Notes under the pieces: generated by a model
What the model was told of the DNA's origin: nothing
Seen by the model: only the letters and a program-made list of their open reading frames with translations
Database searches by the model: none
Shown here: positions 57,258 to 64,000 of the stretch, in pieces
Position numbering within the stretch: the first letter of the stretch is position 1
How the letters are laid out: each line of letters starts with the position of its first letter
Made by a program: the position numbers and the translations under genes
From: a virus
DNA length: 64,000 bases
Strand: one strand, 5' to 3'
Virus record (IMG/VR): IMGVR_UViG_3300044712_001509
Coordinates: 1-64,000 of that record

Positions 57258-57723
57258 GGTCGCCTCCCTTCAACGCCTCGAGCTTCCGGAACCGCTCCGG
57301 GACGGGGTATCCGTGCCGCTCCGCCCACGCCTTCACCTCCGCGAGCCACGCGAGCGGCTTGTTGTCGAACCCGAGTGGCCCCTGGTGGTGCTCGGGGTGC
57401 TCCATGACGCAGTTCTCGACGGACTGGAGTTGGCGGCGCTTTCCGCTCCCGCCGTCCAGGTGGCAGAGCTGCGCCTCCTCGGGGTGGAGGGGATGGCCGC
57501 AGAGCTCGCCGACGCCGGCCGCCCGCCTCTCGCAGTAGGCGCGGATCCGGGCGGTGTCGGCGGCGTGGCGCGCGGCCTTCGCCGCCTTCGCCTTGAGCCG
57601 GTCGGCGCGCCGCGGGGCGGTCCGGCGCTTGCGGGCCTGAGCCGCCGCGAGGACGCGAGCCGCTTCCGCCCTCACCCGTGGGTCGATGCTGTGCTGGTGG
57701 CGCTTCGCCTCGGCCGTTGTCAT
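57250..57723 (-). CDS. Putative HNH-like nuclease (157 aa)
   Basis: Basic helical N-terminal half. In the second half CERRAAGVGELCGHPLHPEE, LCHLDGGSG and VENCVMEHPEHHQGPLGFDN give Cys/His spacing like an HNH fold (His-Leu-Asp, then Asn, then His). The assignment is tentative. Start at ATG 57723. Confidence 0.55.
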   Translation of the reverse strand: MTTAEAKRHQHSIDPRVRAEAARVLAAAQARKRRTAPRRADRLKAKAAKAARHAADTARIRAYCERRAAGVGELCGHPLHPEEAQLCHLDGGSGKRRQLQSVENCVMEHPEHHQGPLGFDNKPLAWLAEVKAWAERHGYPVPERFRKLEALKGGDRG

Positions 57724-58271
57724 GCGGCCCTCCCGGGCTCGGCGAGGCGGTTCACGGGCCACCCGAGCTTGATGCGCTGCCGGATCGCGTTCAGGGAGAC
57801 GCCGGCGACCTCGGCCCACTCCGACACGAGGCGCCCGCCGTACCGGGGCGCCCGGCCCTGCTCGCGCTCGCGCCGGGTGCAGGCCCCGCACTTCTCGCCG
57901 CGGTCGTGGAGTTTGTCGCAGGGCACCACCCGTGGCGTCCCGCAGGAGCAGCGGAGCACCCAGCACCGGAGGGCGCGGCCGTTGCGGCGCTGGCGGTAGG
58001 TGACGCCCGTGACCGTCCACCGTCCGACCCGGGTCCCGATGAGGTTCGGGAGGCGCTTCTGGTAGCGCGGCTCGAAGGCGTCGCCGGCGACGGGGAGGGG
58101 CGGGATCCCCGCCGCCATGAGCATCCGCCGCTCGTCCTCTGCGTCGGCGGCATCGAAGCACGCGCGGCACGCGGTGAGCTCGGTCTGGGTCCCGTCGTCC
58201 TCCACGCGCCAGAGGGAGCGGGGAGGGATCGGGTTCACCGGGGTCCCGTGGCAGTAGTGGCAGCGCGTCAC
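57720..58271 (-). CDS. Hypothetical zinc-binding protein with C-terminal HTH (183 aa)
   Basis: N-terminal CHYCHGT and TACRACF zinc pairs, a middle GRWTVTGVTYRQRR then CSCGTPR, CGACTRRE zinc pairs, and a C-terminal helix-turn-helix (SEWAEVAGVSLNAIRQRIKL). The layout resembles phage AP2/HNH-associated DNA-binding proteins that have lost the nuclease core. GTG start with GGAGGTCCG. Confidence 0.6.
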   Translation of the reverse strand: MTRCHYCHGTPVNPIPPRSLWRVEDDGTQTELTACRACFDAADAEDERRMLMAAGIPPLPVAGDAFEPRYQKRLPNLIGTRVGRWTVTGVTYRQRRNGRALRCWVLRCSCGTPRVVPCDKLHDRGEKCGACTRREREQGRAPRYGGRLVSEWAEVAGVSLNAIRQRIKLGWPVNRLAEPGRAA

Positions 58272-58501
58272 CGACGGACCTCCTTGAGAGCGGCGGCGCG
58301 CGCCTCGCGCTCCGTGGCGCGGAACAGGAAGCAGACCTTCCCGGTGGACCGGAGGACCATCGCCTCGAACCCGTCCCGGATTGGCGGCCACTCGTCGCGG
58401 ACCGTCTTAACGTGGACGATCCGAGCGGGCGGCGGCTTGGCGCGGGCTGGCGCGTGCGAGTACCCGAGATCCTCTCGGACGGAAGTCCCGTCGGTCGTCA
58501 C
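58268..58501 (-). CDS. Small hypothetical protein (77 aa)
   Basis: Contains RDGFEAMVLRSTGKVCFLFR. GTG start overlapping the previous stop. No family recognised. Confidence 0.5.
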   Translation of the reverse strand: MTTDGTSVREDLGYSHAPARAKPPPARIVHVKTVRDEWPPIRDGFEAMVLRSTGKVCFLFRATEREARAAALKEVRR

Positions 58502-58710
58502 AGCGGATCCTCCGGGTCCCGGGTGACGAGGCGCGGGGTCAGCCCGCACGCGGCGCGCTCCAGAGCCGACGCGATGGAGCCCCCGAAGAAATGCCGCGGC
58601 CCCGCCGACGTGTGCACGGTCACGCACGTCGGCGACTCCAGGTCGTCGATCAGCACGCGGCGGCCGTGGGCGACGGCGAGCACGAGGTCGGTGGGGGTGG
58701 GGTCAGGCAC
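58498..58710 (-). CDS. Small hypothetical protein (70 aa)
   Basis: Strand-rich (VAHGRRVLIDDLESPTCVTV). Overlaps the ATPase gene end by eight bases. Unknown. Confidence 0.5.
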   Translation of the reverse strand: MPDPTPTDLVLAVAHGRRVLIDDLESPTCVTVHTSAGPRHFFGGSIASALERAACGLTPRLVTRDPEDPL

Positions 58711-59977
58711 GAGCGGTCTCCGCCGGCGCGGCCGCGCCCTCGACCTGGCCGTCCTCGATCACCACCGCGTCGCCGGCCGGCCCGACCATCTCGAGCCAGA
58801 CCTGGGCGCCCGCCGCCTCCGCCATCTCGCCCACCAGCGCGAGGGCGTCACCGTCGAGGAGGGAGGCGTCCCGGATCAGCGCGATCGGAAGCTTCGGGTG
58901 GGTCGCGAGCGCCACCGCCATCGACACCCGGAGCTGCTCCGACGCCGCGGCCTGCTCGAACGGCAGATCGTTGAGGAGCACCCCGTCGGCGGTGAACGAG
59001 AGCCCCGGGACTGGGAGCTTCGCTGCGGCGAGGGCGGCGGCCTTCTCGGCGTCCACCTGCTCGATCGCCTCGGTGAGCTGCGCGGCCTGCTCGTCGAGAT
59101 CCAGGGCCTTTCCGGCGAGGGCGGCTCGCTCCTTCTTCGCCCGGACGGTGCGGTTCGTCGCCTCGATCTCCCGGAGCTTCCCGGGGATCTCGGTCATGTC
59201 CGGGTCGGTGAGGGCCTCGACCTCGGCCTTCGCCGCCTTCCCGGTGGTCCGCAGGTCCTCGAGGCGCGACCGCGCGGTGGCGAGGGCGGCCTCGAGCCGC
59301 TCGACCTCGGCCGCGGCCGCGTTGAAGTCGCCACCGAGCTTCCGGAGCCGGGCGCGGGCCTGGTCGTTCGCGGCGAGCGCGGCGGCGCGCCGGTTCTGCT
59401 CATCGAGGAGGTCGGCCGCGCTGACCTCGGCGTCGGGCGCCTCGACGGCGGGGAGGGTGGCGAGGCGGGCCTTCGCCGCGGCGAGCTCGCGGTTGACCTC
59501 GGTCCGCCGGTCATAGGCGGCCTGGCGCCGCGCGTCGAAGGGGGAGAGGTCCACCCCGGCGATCTCGCGGATGGTCTCCGCCTGCTTCTTCGGCTCGTAC
59601 CGGAGGAACGCGAGGGGGTCGAAGGCGATCTTCCCGACGAGGGCGTCGAGGGTCGCCTGGGGCTTCTTGACGTTGAAGCCGTCCTTCCGGGTGAGCTTGA
59701 GGGTGGAGGTCACCGCGCCGTCGGCGGCGACGCGGAAGCGCCGCTCGACCACGAGGTCCTCGTCCATCTCGGCGCGAAGCAGGGCCTCCGTCTCGCCGCG
59801 GCGGATCGGCTCCCTCGGGCAGAGGCGCTCGCCGCCGAGGAGGGCGGCGATCCCGTCGAGGGTGGAACTCTTCCCCTGCCTGTTCCGGCCGGAGATCCGG
59901 ACGATGGAGCCGTCGGGGGCGATGGAAACGGCGCGCAGCCGCTTGAAGTTCTGGGCCTCGAACCTGACGATACGCAT
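58703..59977 (-). CDS. RecF/SMC-like recombination ATPase
   Basis: 424 residues. ABC-type ATPase with Walker A GRNRQGKSS (30-38) after a beta-rich start, a coiled-coil middle (about 160-300) and a C-terminal lobe with SEQLRVSMAVALATHPKLPI (signature-type) and ALIRDASLLDGDALALVGEM (Walker B region). Such short AAA_23/RecF-like ATPases accompany phage recombination nucleases. The ATG follows GGAGACCCCC. It likely partners the YqaJ nuclease. Confidence 0.83.
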   Translation of the reverse strand: MRIVRFEAQNFKRLRAVSIAPDGSIVRISGRNRQGKSSTLDGIAALLGGERLCPREPIRRGETEALLRAEMDEDLVVERRFRVAADGAVTSTLKLTRKDGFNVKKPQATLDALVGKIAFDPLAFLRYEPKKQAETIREIAGVDLSPFDARRQAAYDRRTEVNRELAAAKARLATLPAVEAPDAEVSAADLLDEQNRRAAALAANDQARARLRKLGGDFNAAAAEVERLEAALATARSRLEDLRTTGKAAKAEVEALTDPDMTEIPGKLREIEATNRTVRAKKERAALAGKALDLDEQAAQLTEAIEQVDAEKAAALAAAKLPVPGLSFTADGVLLNDLPFEQAAASEQLRVSMAVALATHPKLPIALIRDASLLDGDALALVGEMAEAAGAQVWLEMVGPAGDAVVIEDGQVEGAAAPAETARA

Positions 59978-59988
59978 GGGGGTCTCCT

Positions 59989-61419
59989 CTACCGGTCGAA
60001 GTCGAAGGTCTCGGTGGTGGGCGGGCCGGCGCGGCGCGCCGCGGTGTCGTCGGGGGCCTTCCGCTCGCCGGCGGCGGGCGTCGGCGCGGCAGCGTCCCAC
60101 CGCTGGGCGCGCATGGCGGCCTTCACCCCCTCGGCGCCGAGGGCGGACTTCGGCGGCGCCGAGGGGGTTGCGGCGGGCGGGGCGGGCGGGGGCGTCTGGT
60201 TCGCGGGCGGCGCGGCCGCGGCGCGGCGCTGGGCGGCGTCGGGCGAGTCGCAGTCGGCGGCGTGGGGCGGGTTGGCGTCGGCGCGCGTCCCGCAGCTCGG
60301 GCAGAAGGTGACCCGCTTCGCCGGCGCGGCGGCGGGGGGCTGCGCCGCCTGGGGCTGGGCGCCGGGCTGCGCCGGCGCGGCGGGCTCGCCCTGCGCGGGC
60401 GCCTGGGCCGCGGCGGGGGCCTGCGCGGGCGCGGGCGCGGGCGCGGCCGCCTGGGCGCCAGGGTTCCGCGCCGCGACCTCCTCGATCTTCTTCTGGACCT
60501 CGGGCTTGCCCTCGAGGATCTCGTCCCAGGTCGCGAGCCCCTCGCGCAGGGCAACGAACGTCCCGCGGAGCCGCTGGATCTCCTTCGGCGTCCACTCGGC
60601 GCGGTCGTGGCCCAGGAGCTCGGCGACCATGTCGGCGTCCACGCCGATCGCGAAGAAGTTGTCGAGGATCTTCCGGCGCGCAGCGGAGGGCGAGACCGCC
60701 TGGTCCTGCTTCGCGAGCGTCGCGCGGATGGTCCGCTCCGCCTCGGCGCGGATGTCGGCGGGGATCAGCCGCTTCCCGGCCTCGCGGATCGCCTTCGAGG
60801 TGAGGGCGTTGACCTTGTCGAGGATCTCCTCGTCGGTCGCCCACCGGATATAGACGGGCTTCCCCCAGGAGTTCGTCCGCTGGCGGATGACGAGGTCCTC
60901 CTCGCCGCGCCGCAGGGACCGCCGCTCGACCGTCTTCTTGATCGTGACGTCGGTCGAGAACGCGACGTTCTCCTCCATGTCCGCCACGGTGATCCGGACG
61001 ATCCGCTTCTCGTGGTCGTCGTAGATGGCGGTAGAGGAGGTGTCGACGTTGCGGAGGATCTGCAGCGCGGCCTCGACGAAGCGGATCGAGAGCCCCTCGA
61101 CGCCGCCGCCACGCCGCTCGTCGCCGTCCTCCTCATCGTCGCGCTTGCCGCCCATCGGCTTGCAGTACAGGGCCTCCTCGGAGAAGCCCGGGTCCTTGCA
61201 GAGGTTGAGGAGCCGCTGGCGGACCGACTCCAGGTTGCGCGGCTTGTGGTGCGCGATCGTGAACCGCGCCTCGACCAGGGCCTTCGCCTGGGCGGCGAGG
61301 ACCATAGCGGAGGTCTCGTTCGTCGCGGCGACCGCGAGCGGAGCGCCGGGCGCCGCCGTCGCGAGGGCGGTCGTGGGGGTGTAGCTGCCGGCCTGGTTCG
61401 AGCCGTTGGTCTGGGCCAT
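59989..61419 (-). CDS. Recombination-cluster protein, possible ssDNA annealase role
   Basis: 476 residues. The first 300 form a conserved phage domain (RFTIAHHKPRNLESVRQRLL, GLSIRFVEAALQILRNVDTS, DVTIKKTVERRSLRRGEED, GKRLIPADIRAEAERTI), followed by an Ala/Pro/Gln-rich linker (about 330-385), a zinc ribbon (CPSCGTRADANPPHAADC) and a disordered tail ending TFDFDR. It sits between exonuclease and ATPase, where RecT/Erf annealases normally are, and no other annealase is present. The function is inferred from position. The acidic tail resembles tails of SSB-interacting proteins. Confidence 0.7.
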   Translation of the reverse strand: MAQTNGSNQAGSYTPTTALATAAPGAPLAVAATNETSAMVLAAQAKALVEARFTIAHHKPRNLESVRQRLLNLCKDPGFSEEALYCKPMGGKRDDEEDGDERRGGGVEGLSIRFVEAALQILRNVDTSSTAIYDDHEKRIVRITVADMEENVAFSTDVTIKKTVERRSLRRGEEDLVIRQRTNSWGKPVYIRWATDEEILDKVNALTSKAIREAGKRLIPADIRAEAERTIRATLAKQDQAVSPSAARRKILDNFFAIGVDADMVAELLGHDRAEWTPKEIQRLRGTFVALREGLATWDEILEGKPEVQKKIEEVAARNPGAQAAAPAPAPAQAPAAAQAPAQGEPAAPAQPGAQPQAAQPPAAAPAKRVTFCPSCGTRADANPPHAADCDSPDAAQRRAAAAPPANQTPPPAPPAATPSAPPKSALGAEGVKAAMRAQRWDAAAPTPAAGERKAPDDTAARRAGPPTTETFDFDR

Positions 61420-61422
61420 GGG

Positions 61423-62433
61423 TTACTCCTCTCCCTTCGGGAGCAGCAGGGGCCGGTTGCCCGGCTTCGTGGTCTGGTACGCCTTGCGGAAGGTGGCGAG
61501 GTCGACGCCTGCGCGGCGCGCGAGCTCGGCGAGCTCGGCGTCGAGGTCCTCCTGGACGCCGTCCTTGTTCGGCTTGAAGTGGACCTTCTTCCCGTTCGGG
61601 AGGATGAGCCCGTGGTGCTCGCCGATGGCGGCGCGGAGGTGGTTCCCCCAGAGCGCCTCGGCCTCCTTCCCGCGCTTGCCGACCGCCTTCGCCGCCTTGA
61701 GCTTCCGGTAGGCGCGGAGGATCGCCGCCTGGTCGGCCTCGGCGAGCTTCGAGACCTCGATGTAGTCGGAGAACCGCGGCTTCCGGGAGGCGAGGAACCG
61801 GGTCCACTCGTCCGAGCCGTCCACCGGCGGCGGGACGTCGGCGAGGACGTACCGCTCCATGAAGACGGTCGCGGCCTCGCGGGCGCCGGCGATGATCTCC
61901 TCGTCGCGCTCGGTCCGGAAGATCCCCTGCTCGCGCCCGCCGAAGAGGACCGCGAGGTCGGCGACCTGGGTCTCGGTCACGTCCATCTGGACGTGGAGCT
62001 GGACGATGTAGCGGCCCGGCATCTCGTCCGTGAGGTCCTCGCCCCACTGGTCGTCGCGGAAGCCGATGTTCTTCGCGTCGACCGGGCGGCGGTCCCCGAG
62101 GCTCCACCGCGCGTCGAGGGAGGCGCCGAGGTACCGGCACGCCGGCGAGACGTAGAAGTCGAACTCGTCGACGAAGTCGATCGGCGCGCCGACCCGCTCC
62201 GAGTAGCCGATGAGGATCGGCCCCTGCAGGCGCTTGCCCCACTCCATCCACTCGGGGGTCTCGCCCTCCTCGACGGCGTTCTTCGCGTGGAGCCAGGCGG
62301 CCATCGGGGAGCCGTAGGCGCCCGGGAGGCCCATCACGGCCGGGAGCAGGGTGGAGGGGATGACACCGCGGCGCCTCTCGCGCCACTCGAGTTCGCGACG
62401 CTTCCTCTCGACGTCCAGAGAGACGACGGACAT
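61423..62433 (-). CDS. YqaJ-family recombination exonuclease
   Basis: 336 residues. RRGVIPSTLLPAVMGLPGAY and AAWLHAKN begin the lambda-exonuclease/YqaJ fold; WMEWGKRLQGPIL, LGASLDARW (D108), VDAKNIGF (D119, K121) and YIVQLHVQMDVTE supply the PD-(D/E)XK site. It degrades one strand from a double-strand end to give single-stranded DNA for annealing. Confidence 0.9.
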   Translation of the reverse strand: MSVVSLDVERKRRELEWRERRRGVIPSTLLPAVMGLPGAYGSPMAAWLHAKNAVEEGETPEWMEWGKRLQGPILIGYSERVGAPIDFVDEFDFYVSPACRYLGASLDARWSLGDRRPVDAKNIGFRDDQWGEDLTDEMPGRYIVQLHVQMDVTETQVADLAVLFGGREQGIFRTERDEEIIAGAREAATVFMERYVLADVPPPVDGSDEWTRFLASRKPRFSDYIEVSKLAEADQAAILRAYRKLKAAKAVGKRGKEAEALWGNHLRAAIGEHHGLILPNGKKVHFKPNKDGVQEDLDAELAELARRAGVDLATFRKAYQTTKPGNRPLLLPKGEE

Positions 62434-62435
62434 GG

Positions 62436-62612
62436 TCAGTTCCTCGCCCGGCGGTCCTGCTTCACGCCGTCCCAGAAGTCCTCGGACATCGCCGACAGGC
62501 ACTCGCGGCAGTAGTCGCTCCCGGGCTCCGCGGGCTTCGTGCAGCGGGTCGTCTCGCAGGCGCGGACCGCGTCGTCCTCGGCCTGCTCCCGGGTCTCCGC
62601 CTCGGAGTTCAC
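62436..62612 (-). CDS. Small zinc-finger protein (58 aa)
   Basis: RACETTRCTKPAEPGSDYCRECL is a single zinc finger of the C-x4-C-x9-C-x2-C kind, given here for its spacing, with acidic flanks. GTG start overlapping the previous stop. Confidence 0.6.
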   Translation of the reverse strand: MNSEAETREQAEDDAVRACETTRCTKPAEPGSDYCRECLSAMSEDFWDGVKQDRRARN

Positions 62613-62884
62613 GGCCGGGCCTCCCCGTAGAACGCGGCGAGCCCCGCCTCGACCTCGGCGGTGTCGCGCTCCATGTCGCCCAGTGCCTCGGCGTACTCGG
62701 ACTCGATCGCCTCGGCGCGGCACGCGGGGCAGTCGTCCGCCGCCCGCTTCTCCTCGAGCAGCCGCGTGATCTCGGTCTCGATGCAGAGGACCGATGCGTA
62801 CTCGTGCGCGGCGGCGACGGTCTGGCCGCAGCCGCACTCGCACAGGAACTCCTCCGGGACCACCACCAGCATCGCGCTCGCCAT
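62609..62884 (-). CDS. First gene of the early operon (91 aa)
   Basis: VVVPEEFLCECGCGQTVAAA followed by a coiled coil and a CPAC element. A leader of about 150 bases separates it from the promoter at 63039-63067. The ATG has a GGGGGAAGCG site. Function unknown; as the most immediate-early gene it could be regulatory or anti-host. Confidence 0.65.
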   Translation of the reverse strand: MASAMLVVVPEEFLCECGCGQTVAAAHEYASVLCIETEITRLLEEKRAADDCPACRAEAIESEYAEALGDMERDTAEVEAGLAAFYGEARP

Positions 62885-63032
62885 CGCTTCCCCCTGTTTC
62901 TGTTCGCGCTGCTCCGCGTCAGCCCGCCGCCGCGCTGCGCCCGGCGTCCACCGGGCTTCGCTTCCGGCTCGCTCGGCGGGTTGGGTGCTGGCGTCCGAAG
63001 ACCGTCTCCCGTGCCGCTCCGCGATGCTGATA

Positions 63033-63049
63033 ATGTGCAGTATGCACAT
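63033..63049. promoter_or_regulatory. Operator palindrome 1
   Basis: ATGTGCA-GTA-TGCACAT, a perfect 7-bp inverted repeat with a 3-bp centre, covering the -10 of the early-operon promoter. It is identical in both arms to operator 2. Confidence 0.85.
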
Positions 63050-63067
63050 CGTCCGGACACTTTGCAA
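63039..63067 (-). promoter_or_regulatory. Early-operon promoter
   Basis: On the minus strand TTGCAA (63067-63062), 17 bp, CATACT (63044-63039). The palindrome covers the -10, so binding would shut off the whole recombination-integration operon. Confidence 0.75.
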
Positions 63068-63164
63068 GAAGAAAAGCGGCTGGACAGGAACGGACGGTGC
63101 GTCGCCGGGCCCGAGTGGGGCCCGGGACGTCCGGTGACGCCCGGGGTGGTGAGACCTGCGGGGG

Positions 63165-63386
63165 CTAGTCGGAGACCAGCGCCCGGAGCGTCGTCAGCTC
63201 GGGCGCCAGGTCCTCCATCGCGGCAAGCAGGTAGCCTGCGGCCGTTCGCGCGTCGCCGCGCTCGGCATGGAGGTCAGCGAGGGCAAGGCAGCGGCGGAGT
63301 CCGTCCGCGGCGGTCCGGTAGTCCTTCAGGCCCTCCGCCGCGCGCTCCGGATGCGCAGTGGCGCAGGTCTCCCCCGTGATCGACAT
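63165..63386 (-). CDS. Small helical protein (73 aa)
   Basis: Starts at the ATG of SITGETCATAH. Ala/Leu-rich helices (GLRRCLALADLHAERGDART) look like one TPR-type hairpin pair. Lies between the two regulatory sites on the minus strand. Confidence 0.6.
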   Translation of the reverse strand: MSITGETCATAHPERAAEGLKDYRTAADGLRRCLALADLHAERGDARTAAGYLLAAMEDLAPELTTLRALVSD

Positions 63387-63450
63387 GCGCGGCAGTCTAC
63401 CGCACACCCCGGGCGGGATCGGAATGGGTCAAATCGCGTCACACCGCGCG

Positions 63451-63783
63451 TCAAGGCCGCCAGCCGCCTACTTTCCGGTCGCAGCTTTCCATAAGGGTCC
63501 AGTCCAAGTGAGGAAATCCAATGAGGGGTCGACCGGTCCTCTTTCTGAACCAGGCGGCCAGTTTCTCGAACTCGTCCTCGTAGAAGTGGGACCGGACGCC
63601 ACGCATTTTCTGGGAGAACACGCTTTCGCTCAGCCCGACGCCGAAGGCGATCTCCTTCTGCTGGAGCTCGCTCCCTTCGCGGTCGCCAACCTCGAGGCGC
63701 ATGCGTTCGATGTTCTCCACGGCGCGGGTGTAACCGGCCCCCGCGCGGGCCGTCTTTCCGGAAGGTGACACAGGTAGCGGCAT
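63451..63783 (-). CDS. Helix-turn-helix regulator, repressor/Cro candidate (110 aa)
   Basis: ELQQKEIAFGVGLSESVFSQ with KMRGVRSHFYEDEFEKLAAW forms an XRE-like helix-turn-helix; the N- and C-terminal arms are short. It is transcribed divergently from the XRE gene at 63866 across an operator-bearing spacer, the arrangement of a lysis-lysogeny switch. A longer upstream reading frame would cross the operator and is rejected. Confidence 0.75.
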   Translation of the reverse strand: MPLPVSPSGKTARAGAGYTRAVENIERMRLEVGDREGSELQQKEIAFGVGLSESVFSQKMRGVRSHFYEDEFEKLAAWFRKRTGRPLIGFPHLDWTLMESCDRKVGGWRP

Positions 63784-63829
63784 CTTACGCACGCCTCGCC
63801 GCCGTCGTCGCCTGCGCCCGCTGTGCATG

Positions 63830-63857
63830 TTGAAAACCGTCTCCGGATGTGCATAAT
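63830..63857 (+). promoter_or_regulatory. Promoter of the divergent XRE gene
   Basis: TTGAAA (63830-63835), 16 bp, CATAAT (63852-63857). The start of transcription should fall at about 63864-63866, on or just before the ATG, so the message would be leaderless, as for lambda cI from its maintenance promoter. No Shine-Dalgarno is present. Confidence 0.72.
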
Positions 63858-63863
63858 GCACAT
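63847..63863. promoter_or_regulatory. Operator palindrome 2
   Basis: ATGTGCA-TAA-TGCACAT, same arms as operator 1, covering the -10 of the rightward promoter. A half site (TGTGCATGT) lies at 63822-63830 over the -35. Confidence 0.85.
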
Positions 63864-63865
63864 TC

Positions 63866-64000
63866 ATGGAGACCGGCGGCACCAACCTGTTCGGTACGAC
63901 CATCAAGGCCGCGCGTGAGCGCAGGGGCCTCACCGGAGAGGACCTCCGGGAGCGCGCCGGCATCCACCCCACGTCCCTGTCGTTCCTTGAGCGCGGGCAG
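63866..64000 (+). CDS. XRE-family regulator, cut by the window end
   Basis: 45 codons visible, no stop before base 64000. FGTTIKAARERRGLTGEDLR and ERAGIHPTSLSFLERGQ are the first four helices of an XRE/Cro DNA-binding domain. Its own promoter carries operator 2, so it is probably autoregulated and may be the prophage repressor. Confidence 0.8.
   Translation, partial: METGGTNLFGTTIKAARERRGLTGEDLRERAGIHPTSLSFLERGQ

Noticed and set aside
1-64000. Direct circular closure of the window
   Set aside because: Joining the last base to the first keeps a reading frame open, but the sequence after the XRE domain does not continue as a normal XRE protein, and no terminal repeat is visible. The window is treated as a slice.

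Overview
This 64 kb, very GC-rich window (third codon positions almost all G or C) is the genome, or nearly all of it, of a temperate contractile-tailed phage with a Mu-like head. The host is probably a high-GC diderm (Gram-negative) bacterium, because there are lipoproteins, Sec signal peptides, an amidase endolysin and spanin-like genes. A myxobacterium/Deltaproteobacterium-type host would fit but is not shown. Nothing chromosomal is evident. A tyrosine integrase beside a tRNA 3'-end-like sequence points to integration at a tRNA gene. The first and last genes run up to or off the window, so it is a slice of a somewhat longer phage or prophage.

Layout. 0.1-6.7 kb (+): densely overlapping accessory and replication-type genes (DNA methylase, HNH nuclease, DUF1376 replication protein, RusA resolvase fused to zinc fingers). 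6.7-11.5 kb (+): packaging and entry (DUF5681 small-terminase-like, large terminase, a portal fused to an XRE helix-turn-helix, MuF head protein). 11.5-16.9 kb: an accessory insertion (dATP/dGTP diphosphohydrolase, basic repeat protein, metallophosphoesterase, a divergent minus-strand pair, a small winged-helix protein) that interrupts the Mu order. 16.9-33.1 kb (+): Mu I-like protease/scaffold, decoration protein, gpT-like capsid, gp36 and gpG homologues, sheath, tube, tail chaperones joined by a -1 frameshift, tape measure, baseplate, a beta-helix tailspike set among baseplate genes, and a tail fibre. 33.1-33.9 kb (-): two morons.

34.0-47.7 kb (+) is the most unusual part: lysis genes followed by a run of proteins nearly all with Sec or lipoprotein signals. 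They include a 950-residue SGNH esterase, a 491-residue unknown protein and a 1515-residue heparinase-II/III-like plus beta-helix polysaccharide-lyase candidate. The esterase and lyase share an Ala/Gly/Thr-rich repeat module. I infer a phage-encoded secreted system acting on envelope or capsule polysaccharide.

47.7-48.5 kb (-): a three-gene operon whose promoter leader is shared with the 14.3 kb operon. 48.6-48.8 kb: attP. 48.8-62.9 kb (-): one long early operon of about 25 overlapping genes running from YqaJ exonuclease, a putative annealase-type protein and a RecF/SMC-like ATPase, through a radical-SAM DUF5131 protein, HNH nucleases, a methylase and many small Cys-rich proteins, to excisionase and integrase. 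63.0-64.0 kb: the regulatory switch. Two near-identical 17-bp palindromes (ATGTGCA-N3-TGCACAT) sit on the -10 of the early-operon promoter and on the -10 of a divergent XRE gene that looks leaderless.

Three copies of a CTTGC-N15-GTGCMAACCGC motif lie at the starts of the head operon, the 34.0 kb gene and the endolysin gene. They may be phage-specific late promoters.
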